The notes beneath the pieces are model-generated. The model was not told the DNA's origin and searched no databases. It saw only the letters and a program-made list of their open reading frames with translations. A stretch of DNA of 64,000 nucleotides from Argopecten irradians (Eukaryota; Mollusca; Bivalvia; Pectinida; Pectinidae): NCBI RefSeq assembly GCF_041381155.1, contig NC_091140.1, positions 28,622,952 to 28,686,951 of the forward strand, given 5' to 3'. This document shows positions 56,281 through 64,000 of this stretch, piece by piece. The position numbers were made by a program, and so were the translations under genes. The number at the start of each line of letters is the position of its first letter. The first letter of the stretch is position 1.

Positions 56281-58622
56281 AATTAATCAAGCTTTATACA
56301 GTGCCAAATGTGCACTACAGAATTTACATCTTTGTATTCCAAAATACAATATACTGACAATTGTTTCTTTCTCCTTTGTTTTCATTTTATATGCTTGTAA
56401 GATAAGTTTACAGTTGTTGTATTATTTTAAAATATTTGATAGTGTTTTAGTGCAGTCGTATCAAATTGTACATTGCCATTCCTTACACGTTACTTCCATC
56501 ATATACCATATGCCATAATAAAGATTAATCTTTCAAACATTCCTCAAAAACTTTAAGATACATGTATATATTAGTGTTGCTGTTTTAGTATGCATTTGTT
56601 TTAATAGAAATCAAAATATTTATTTAAGTTTAATAATATGTTCCCCTTACACTTATCTTTAACAACTTCGCCAACGCTATATAATAGCAATTGAAGAAAA
56701 AATATGTTAATAAATATTAACACGTCGTAAAACTTGTCATGTTTTGTGTTTCACAACACGTTTAGCATAGGTTGCTTCTAAAATAGATTCTTACTCAAAG
56801 TTGTAAGCCACTTTGTCGTGATCCATAACTTTGCTTATTTGTACTGTAAAATACGTATTAGTCTTAATCTCTTCTCATTTTCTTTTTTTTCAAACGTAAA
56901 AACTTCCATCGTTCCAAAATTATCGAAGACGGTTAAAATTGGCGTTGTTTATTTTAAGCGTTCTTTTCAAAATGAGATCTGCCGACCAATTCAAAGGTCC
57001 TGCATCAACTGGATATCAATGAAATGAATCATTGCATAACCTTTTGTAAATATTTGGTTTAATATAGTGAATTTAACTTATTTTAATGTCAGCGAAAATA
57101 AAGAAAGGACAATGTGATTACCCAAGCTTACACAATTCATAACGCGGCAGGATATTTGACGTAGTTGTGGTGACGCGGCGTCCGATTCAAACCGCCTGCG
57201 TCAATGAGGTAAGACGAAGAGTGAGTTTCTTCAAATTTGCGATCACTTGAGTTCTACTTAACTTTGATCAGTTCACGTTTTAAATGACTTAAATACGCAG
57301 ATGTTATAATAGTAGAATGTCATCATTTCCGGATTTGGGGTTTTTCAAATGAACTGTACGTTGGCCGAGGAACATGTACAAACACAGGGAGGCCCACACT
57401 ATACGTTAGGCGTTCGGCGGATAACCGCTCTCAGAGTGTTAGCATAAAGTTGCATCGTTGTTTCAATCATATCAATCATATATTTATCATTATAAGTATC
57501 GTAAACGCTACATATGTATGATTCAGTTTCATTAATATTTCGAAGCACCCAAAATAGTCTCTGTTGATTACCGTAGATTACAAACAGGATTTGTCCAGTC
57601 ACGGAACTCCCCTGATCGAGCTGTAGTGTATTGTGCTACAAGATTTGGTAAAACTTATCCTTCACAAAGACCGTTGGTTTTTCTGACATACCTTGTCGTG
57701 CAACCAAATATGTTATAAATACAAATAAGATGTAACGAACAACACAGTGTTGCTGACACAAGATGTAAACATTGCGACTTCATCGGAATGTGAAAAACTA
57801 TACATTGTACAACATTGTATATTTATCATACGCACTGAAGCGTTGCTTAAAGAGATACGGTTGAAACATAGACATTGTAACTTTTCTACATTTGCATTTA
57901 CTCATGTATGTGTTCAAAATTATTTGGACACGTTCTTCGGTCGTACGATCAGTACTTAAAACGCTTTCTGATGCGGACGATCATACAATGTATATATTCA
58001 TCCGCGTGGCTCCAAATTGCGTGTGACATACTCAATTTATCGAGAAATAAAGTTGAGTATCAGTTTGCTTTTGAGTCTTTTGTATCTTGAAGTCTCAGTC
58101 TCAATGAGTCTCCTGAAAACACTGTACTGTTTTGATAGCTCATAAATGCACGACAATATTGACAAAGTACATTTGAATGCAATAGGTATGACGTCAACAG
58201 GGTATTGTAGTATATTCCTGATGTTATTGTCGTGACGACACATAATTGTTCTGTGCGTATCGGCTGTCGGTCGAGACAGCTTACATGTTCGTAAACTAAG
58301 ACTGTGGATATCTGACCAGGTTAAGAGAAAAAGAAATCTTAATGTAATGATAGGAAGATAGATAAAGGAACGCTAGAATCACGAATTATAATGTTCATTT
58401 CACATTTCCTTTTACGACATTCCGCAGGTCCGGTTTATTTAACAAATGGGTATAACATAATTCGTTGTCAAACCTCATCAGAAAACGACAAAGTCAGTTA
58501 TTATCTGACGTTAGTTACGTGAGAATATAGTTCATTTTCGTCGAATATTTCTTAACTGCATTTAGTTTAATGAAACAATAACTGCATTTTAAAGATTCAC
58601 AGAGCACAGTTTCTTTACCAAA
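56281..58622. other. No gene recognised
   Basis: No ORF with recognisable homology. A more GC-rich patch at about 57140-57225 ends in CGTCAATGAG followed by GTAAGA, which could be the end of a non-coding first exon; that is speculative. Confidence 0.35.
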
Positions 58623-58751
58623 TCAATAATGGACTTCAGAAGGAAGATTTTCGCTTCTTATTCCTGCCAAAATGTCCCTGGCAGTCAGACGTGCCATTCT
58701 GTTACTGGATTTTAGACTTGCACTGCCAAGATGAGGCGTAACCAAACAATT
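58623..58751 (-). CDS. Terminal exon of a glyoxylate/hydroxypyruvate reductase (GRHPR)-like gene
   Basis: On the minus strand an acceptor (TTTATATCTGTGTTTCTCTG then AAG) leads to 42 codons and TGA at 58623-58625. The peptide reads NCLVTPHLGSASLKSSNRMA and then LTARDILAGIRSENLPSEV. It matches the C-terminus of D-2-hydroxyacid dehydrogenases of the GRHPR type: the NCxxxPHxGSA motif carries the catalytic His, followed by the helix with LLAG and PSEV. These NAD(P)H enzymes reduce glyoxylate and hydroxypyruvate. No further exon was found between here and the right edge, so the gene either continues beyond 64 kb or is a fragment. Confidence 0.8.
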   Translation of the reverse strand, partial: NCLVTPHLGSASLKSSNRMARLTARDILAGIRSENLPSEVHY

Positions 58752-58934
58752 CTTCAGAGAAACACAGATATAAAGCGTTTTTCCAGGTCTCCTTTCCGCA
58801 TTGGCAAGCATATCCTGGGAAAAAACGGCTTCGTATAGTCTGACGAATAAAGATTTGTATTGGGATTGAATGTATTTTTTTCTAATTTTTAAAGCGGCTA
58901 TGAATAGCAGAAGCTATATATATTCCGAGGAGCG

Positions 58935-59265
58935 CTAACGCCCCTTTGTGAGGTAGACTCTGGGTTGTCCCCTGGTCGGGACACATCCTAGTCTATATCA
59001 GTGGTAATTTCTGTTCCTGCTTAGTGCTAAGCATTACGGACGTGGGTCTAGTTCGCCCGTTGTCAGTATAATATGACCGGGTGGGATTGTTACTTGGTGT
59101 CTTCGGCGAAATGATTTAGTGAAATAGCACTAAAAAAAGGACAATAGTTCCACTGAAGAATATACCGTAGTCTCCCAAAATACGCACATGCACTTCGTAA
59201 ACATCACATACCGCTTACATGACCCTGGTTGTAATAGGATCAAATAAAAAAACAAACTAAATCAA
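58935..59265 (+). mobile_element. SINE copy in the GRHPR-like intron
   Basis: tRNA-like part (GCGCTAACGCCCCTTTGTGA, GGGTTGTCCCC), body (CGCCCGTTGTCAGTATAATA, TTACTTGGTGTCTTCGGCG) and 3' end (TTACATGACCCTGG) with an A/C-rich tail. Confidence 0.85.
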
Positions 59266-60359
59266 TCACAAAAGCAAGTGTCATGGCTCGGGTTTTATTA
59301 CATTTTGTGAACCTCGAATATAATAGAACTATTATACAGACGGTCATCTTGGAGTTTCACAGGTAATGCTTTAAATGTTATTTCTCCGAGCTATTTTTTT
59401 AAGAATATATAAAAATATTATATGGAGGTCCCCCTCGATCCCAATTCGTACGCATACTTTTAACAATTGACACCGATCTCCAAACAAAGGAGGACAGGCG
59501 GCCGATTTGACAATGCAAATAAATACAAACATCGCTGTAAGGATCTTGGTATTGTTTAAGTTAGAAGTATAACTAGATATATTCGAGAACGTCTAATAGA
59601 GTTTCCTGTGACTGAAGAAAATATAAAAAGGAGACAAAAGACTACATCCCGTCGTAGGCTTACGGCCAATACACTTGATCCTTATGGACATTAACAGAAC
59701 TTTATTGCCTGCTATTTCAATTCCCATTTTTTAATGTGAATAGTATATTTTCCAATAAATAGACCGACGCTAAAAAAACAGTCTTAGACATCTCAAATAC
59801 TGAAGAGTGAAATGCAGATAATATCGGCAGATTTCACGATTCTTTAAGATTTTATCATACACAAGTCAGATAAGAAGCCAGAAATACAGTTTTGCTATCA
59901 GCATTTATGTTAAAAATCGTAACTCGCAGCACTTCGACACTATATCAAACGTATTTTCCTTATTTACACAACGTTAAATAAAGATGTGCTTCAGGAAGGG
60001 GCGTAAGAATTATATTTGCTGCCAATATTGCAAACAACAAAAAGCAAAATGACAGAAAATATTTTAAAAAGGAAGATTATTTAAATAACTAGTATCATCA
60101 AAATACTATTTTGTGCACATAGTTTACAATCCTTATTTTTTATTAAAGCCATAGAAAAATATACAAACAGTCCTGGCCCCATTCTGCGGAAGGCATACAT
60201 GGATTTAAAGAAAACTTCAGTTGTATTCATTATGTAAATTAATTTACATTAGGCCCTAATAATCATGAATCCTGTCAATTTATCAAAATACAAAAGAAAA
60301 GTCCTTGAGGAAATAGAACATACATGTATTCCTAGTTGTATATTCTCTATCGTTCAACA
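59266..60359. other. No gene recognised
   Basis: AT-rich; no feature identified. Confidence 0.45.
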
Positions 60360-60613
60360 ATTAAACTAGGACATAGTATGCCAATTCCACACGTAGAACC
60401 ACAAGGTTCGATATTAGGTCCGCTGTTGTTTTAACTTTTATGAATTATCTCCCTTTGCATATTCAGAGTGGCACCGACATGTATGCTGACGACACCACCT
60501 TGGCAGCTCTGGTGCCACTCTTGCAAGTGTTCAGGGAAAGCTACAAGTAGACCTAAATGCAGTAGCTAACTGGTGTAGCTAAATAGAATGTTAATACAGA
60601 CAAAACAAATTGT

Positions 60614-60910
60614 ATGGTTATAACTACGAAGCAAAAGCACCGTAGAAATGATTTTATACTTGATTTACATCTGAACAACAGTGTGCTTAGCCAAGTAGAG
60701 TCTGCGAAATTACTTGATGTAAAAGTGGACAAATGTTTAAGCTGGGAAGACCATGTGAAGAATGTTTTATCTAAAATTCGTAAAGGCTTACGTTTGTTAA
60801 AACGAATTAATAAATATCTTCCTACTTGTGCAAGAACTAACTATTTTAATGCACGTGTTTTTCCTCTTTTTTATATTGTTCAGTTTGGAATGGCTGTTCT
60901 TCCAACTTGA
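60614..60910 (+). pseudogene. LINE RT thumb fragment
   Basis: Encodes the part after the palm: VESAKLLDVKVDKCLSWEDH is the conserved 'LGV.LD..L.W..H' motif of non-LTR RTs. The frame changes at about 60905, after which the next ORF continues the same protein. Confidence 0.8.
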
Positions 60911-61218
60911 TACAAAAACTTTTTAAAGCTCAAAAACAGGCAGCAAGGTTAATTCTATATGTACCAATTGACACTCCATCTTCTGACATGTTTAAAGTGT
61001 TAAACTGGTTGCCATTAGCTGAGTTTTATAAATATAGGAAAGGTACAATGGTGTACAGGTGTATAAATCATCTGGTCCCTGAATACATATGTAATACATT
61101 TCAACTACACTCTCATGTTCATACTAGATGTACCAGATCTAGTCAAAATAAGATTTTACAAATTCCTAGACATCGGACCAAATTTTCTGCAAATACCTTT
61201 TTAGTTTTAGGAAGTTAG
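60907..61218 (+). pseudogene. LINE RT C-terminal fragment
   Basis: Continues the preceding fragment with KAQKQAARLI, WLPLAEFYKYRKGTMVYRC and a later RTKFSANTFLVLGS. It stops at TAG just before the typical WNDLP motif, which is in the same frame immediately after the stop. Confidence 0.8.
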
Positions 61219-61857
61219 ATTTGGAATGATTTACCAAATCAGCTAAGGGAGTCTGTGAACATTAGTACTTTTAAACGTTCATTAAGTAGACATCTTAGAG
61301 AGCACATGCGACTCCTGCCAGTTTTATCATCTTAGTGATTATTTTTAGCTACAATCAACTTTTGTTTACTTTTAAAGTAATACTTCATATTATATCGACT
61401 TTCACATAGAGATTTACAGGTTGGGTTTTTTTTTTTTTTTTGCCTATGTGTCTTAATCATCTGATATTTAACCAGAAACAATTTAGTATAATCAAAAATT
61501 CTCCGAATGCTTATCACATGTTGTTGCTAAATTGTGGTTATAGCAAATTTAGAATATGCTATATTAGCGTATAACTATGTCAATTTTTATATCTGTGCTA
61601 TATTAGCATGTATGTATATTAGGCAAATGCCATTTAATTGACAAGCATTTATGCATGAAATTTATGCATCCTGTAATAATTTTTAATTAGCTACTGTGAT
61701 ATAACTTTGTCATTCTTTATATTTATTATGTTCCATGTGTATGTACTTTTATCTAACCCATTATTATATGTTTTACTAACTAGAGGACCATGCGGTAGAT
61801 TAGCCGTTTGCTTAGCATGCTCATCCTCAGTAAATAAAGTTTATTATTATTATTACA

Positions 61858-63290
61858 TTGTGTCTCACAAGGTACTCCTTTTTCCTTTTTTTTCTACAAA
61901 AATACAACGATGGCAAAAACGTCGTTATTTTTTAGGTAATTTTGCATATTTATTAAGCATGTTTAAACATATTTTTAAAATACAAAATCTTTCTTTTTTC
62001 ACAAGAAAAAAAAGATTATATTAGAAATTCAATATTTTCAAACAATTCTTTGAGAAAAACAAATATTTTAAGTTTTTCGCTTTTTACTAAATTAAATTTG
62101 ATTGTGAAATATCATATTAAAGAAGTTTATAAACAATTTTGTTTATAAAAGACTATAAACAAAGAAATACTTTAATTTGTGTATTTCTCGCTGCGGGAGG
62201 CAACTTTAAAAAGGTTAGGCAGCCCTCCCACAGCGTATGTAAAGGGTAATTATTTCATATTGTGGACGAACTTGTATTGTAAGGAAGACAGCATCCTTTG
62301 TACGGTGCAAAAAACTGAGGCAACACCTGCACAGGGAAAAAATACCCCGAACGGGGCGACATAAAGTGTTTTCATTTTTGCTAAAAAAAATGATGGATGT
62401 CAAATGTAAACATTACCTCTGTGTCTGTATTCGTTCTACGATCGAGTCTTTGGGGTGGACGGGCAGAAGACCCTCTAATAGAGGTCAGTTATAAAACATA
62501 TCCTCTTGTCTTTGTTCTTTGATAAGTTAATCATGTGTTTTTATAAAACACGCACCGCTAGTAATCCACGTGTTGACAGTTACGCATCACCACAAATACA
62601 TTGTACCCAATCGAACACAAGTGAAATTATTCCATCTATCGATCGCGATGGATTTAAGCGTAGATTATATAATCATATGGCTCCCAAGGATCTTATATCG
62701 TCAAGTCAGACAACAATTTCAAACACATGAGCAACTTGAACACTGGTGTTTTGACAACTTCGGTAAACTCCAGTGTGTAAGCGTGCGTCAGCTTCGACTC
62801 GCTGCACAATAACGGTCACCGAGTTCACACATGTGGCCGAGTACAAATACTTTGATATTACGCTATATTTTAACTTTTAGCAAAATTGAATACAAATTTA
62901 GAGTTCTGATCTGATTAAATAAAATAAAGAATCTCTGAAATTTACTTTGTCATATTTATTTTACTAAAATATTGATTTTTTGTCGTCGTGGGTGAATTAT
63001 TCTACCTTACGTGGAGAGTCATCATCCGCTGTTCAATTGAGTAAGCTCCTTCCACTTTTGACAGACTTCTATTGAATAATTACGTTACTTTTAAATGACG
63101 ATTTTATTGCAGAAAATATAAATAAAAAGTCGTGTGAGTGTAAATATATGGATTGGATTTCGCTTTTATGTTAACCATGCTTGTATGGAGCAAATCATCT
63201 AAGATTATATTCAATATGGGGCGCGTTAATAACCGGAAATTATGACATGATTCTTAATATACTTGATATTGTATGTATTATGTGATATTA
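61858..63290. other. No gene recognised
   Basis: AT-rich. A GC-richer patch at 62180-62370 contains a small hairpin (GGGAGG and CCTCCC around 62194-62230). ORFs at 62506-62812 overlap in two frames and have no motif. Confidence 0.4.
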
Positions 63291-63330
63291 GTCTTTTTCG
63301 CCACAACAGATACAGGTTTTAAAATCCCTG

Positions 63331-63446
63331 CCTATGAGGGTGTGACAACGAAATCACAACCCGAGGGGGGATTTATGAATGTCTAATGGATGTTGAAGAA
63401 TTACCCCTCGGCTTGTGATTTCGTTGTCACACCCTCTAGATAGGGA
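63331..63446. repeat. Hairpin repeat of about 116 bp
   Basis: CCCTGCCTATGAGGGTGTGA and CAACGAAATCACAACCCGAG pair with CTCGGCTTGTGATTTCGTTG and TCACACCCTCTAGATAGGG; loop of about 30 bp. Confidence 0.88.
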
Positions 63447-63771
63447 AAAATTCTATTAGACTATTGATCACGTATAAATATCCAATGGTCCACAGAGTTT
63501 CAAAATATCAAAATATAAGTCTATCAATAGTTTAATTACAATATTAAAACATACATTCATGACTTACATCAATCTCATATTTGTCTCTCTCACAACTACA
63601 TTGGGGTGGACGATGCATTTTTGGGTCAGTGTTCATTGCTTAAATATTATGTTGATCATTCGCTGACCACGCTCGATACATAAGTGTTAATTAAAAGTGC
63701 TGTTGTATATAAAACAAATATAAATCTTAAGAGAGTATGGAACCCTGCATTTCACAGTATTTTGAATTTAA

Positions 63772-64000
63772 ATATGCTCCATCGCCAACAGTGCATAAAC
63801 GATACCCATCATTTAAATAATAACTGATGTATAATCGTGTTTTTTATGTGTCTTAATTAACACAAAAATGCATATAAAATAATTTATTTTGCTTTTTGTA
63901 CATGCACAATAGTGCTTTATTCCACATAGGGAGTGTCATGGATTTTTTCTAGATGCAATTAATTATTTTTAATATTTTTATCTTGAATTAAAATAAGAAG
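63772..64000 (-). mobile_element. TTAA-flanked MITE, copy 4, cut by the window edge
   Basis: Starts after TTAA (63768-63771) with ATATGCTCCATCGCC. The interior is the reverse complement of copies 1-3 (AATTATTTTTAATATTTTTA near the edge, CATGCACAATAGTGCTTTAT in the middle). Confidence 0.75.

Larger units (their letters stand above)
60370..61857 (+). mobile_element. 5'-truncated non-LTR retrotransposon (RT C-terminal part)
   Basis: Begins within the RT: PQGSILGPLLF at about 60399, then after a frame change YADDTTLAA (catalytic box, about 60482). The 98-codon ORF 60614-60910 follows (KLLDVKVDKCLSWEDHVKNV, RLLKRINKYLP), then the 103-codon ORF 60907-61218 (KAQKQAARLILYVP, FKVLNWLPL) and WNDLPNQLRESV at about 61221. 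The 3' end at about 61855 is a (TTA)n run after AATAAAG. Several stops and frame changes make it defective. The 3' microsatellite and the motifs fit CR1/L2- or Jockey-like LINEs; the clade is not decided. Confidence 0.85.

Noticed and set aside
58440..58510. Hammerhead ribozyme-like CTGATGAG on the minus strand
   Set aside because: The downstream core reads CGAAT instead of CGAAA and no convincing stem I or III could be drawn; it is not near the Penelope-like element.
62413..62480. Minus-strand exon-like stretch ending in a GTAATG donor, considered as a GRHPR-like exon
   Set aside because: The open peptide shows no dehydrogenase similarity and the acceptor is weak, so it cannot be linked to the terminal exon at 58623-58751.

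Overview
This is a eukaryotic, AT-rich, intron- and repeat-dominated genomic window. It has no operons and no long continuous genes. Coding sequence appears as short exons with GT/AG splice sites, separated by introns full of transposable-element debris. The gene families (METTL24/FkbM-type methyltransferase, mitochondria-eating protein, hydroxypyruvate reductase) and the repeat types (tRNA-derived SINE with a CAAA tail, tandem-core element of the bivalve 'pearl' type, Penelope-like element with GIY-YIG endonuclease, ZBED-type hAT) suggest an invertebrate, most likely a bivalve mollusc. The species is inferred from style, not proven.

Layout. 0-15 kb: no host gene recognised; a duplicated micro-exon-like unit near 0.24-0.39 kb, a decayed non-LTR retrotransposon (about 2.1-4.7 kb), many SINE fragments, a TTAA-flanked MITE (7.9-8.3 kb) and a pearl-like element (8.3-9.4 kb). 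15.1-17.8 kb: a nearly full-length but frameshifted Penelope-like element. 17.9-22.2 kb (+): the last three exons of a METTL24-like methyltransferase, whose last intron holds a SINE and a 1-kb minisatellite of 33-bp units. 26.0-28.1 kb: a large fold-back palindrome built from a DNA transposon. 32.7-33.2 kb (+): the last two exons of a mitochondria-eating-protein (MIEAP/SPATA18) paralogue. 33.5-34.7 kb: a 43-bp tandem array that is an amplified piece of the SINE 3' end. 35.9-38.5 kb (-): a broken hAT transposase with a MITE inserted in it. 39.1-40.7 kb: an array of direct and inverted 'TTCCGAGTTCCGTTTAAGG' modules, then a decayed methyltransferase exon at 40.7 kb. 42.7-53.8 kb (+): an apparently intact MIEAP-like gene of 12 exons (1371 nt CDS, 456 aa by my splice model), the best gene in the window. 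53.8-58.6 kb: palindromes and a MITE. 58.6 kb (-): the terminal exon of a GRHPR-like dehydrogenase. 60.4-61.9 kb: a second non-LTR retrotransposon remnant. The window ends inside a fourth copy of the TTAA MITE.

The order methyltransferase-MIEAP-methyltransferase fragment-MIEAP, all on the + strand, suggests an old tandem duplication of a two-gene block followed by decay. The most unusual items are the SINE-to-satellite conversion, the fold-back palindrome, the TSD-defined 87-bp MITE, and the long perfect hairpins, one of which lies just after the stop codon of the MIEAP-like gene. I found no clear defence or biosynthetic system.
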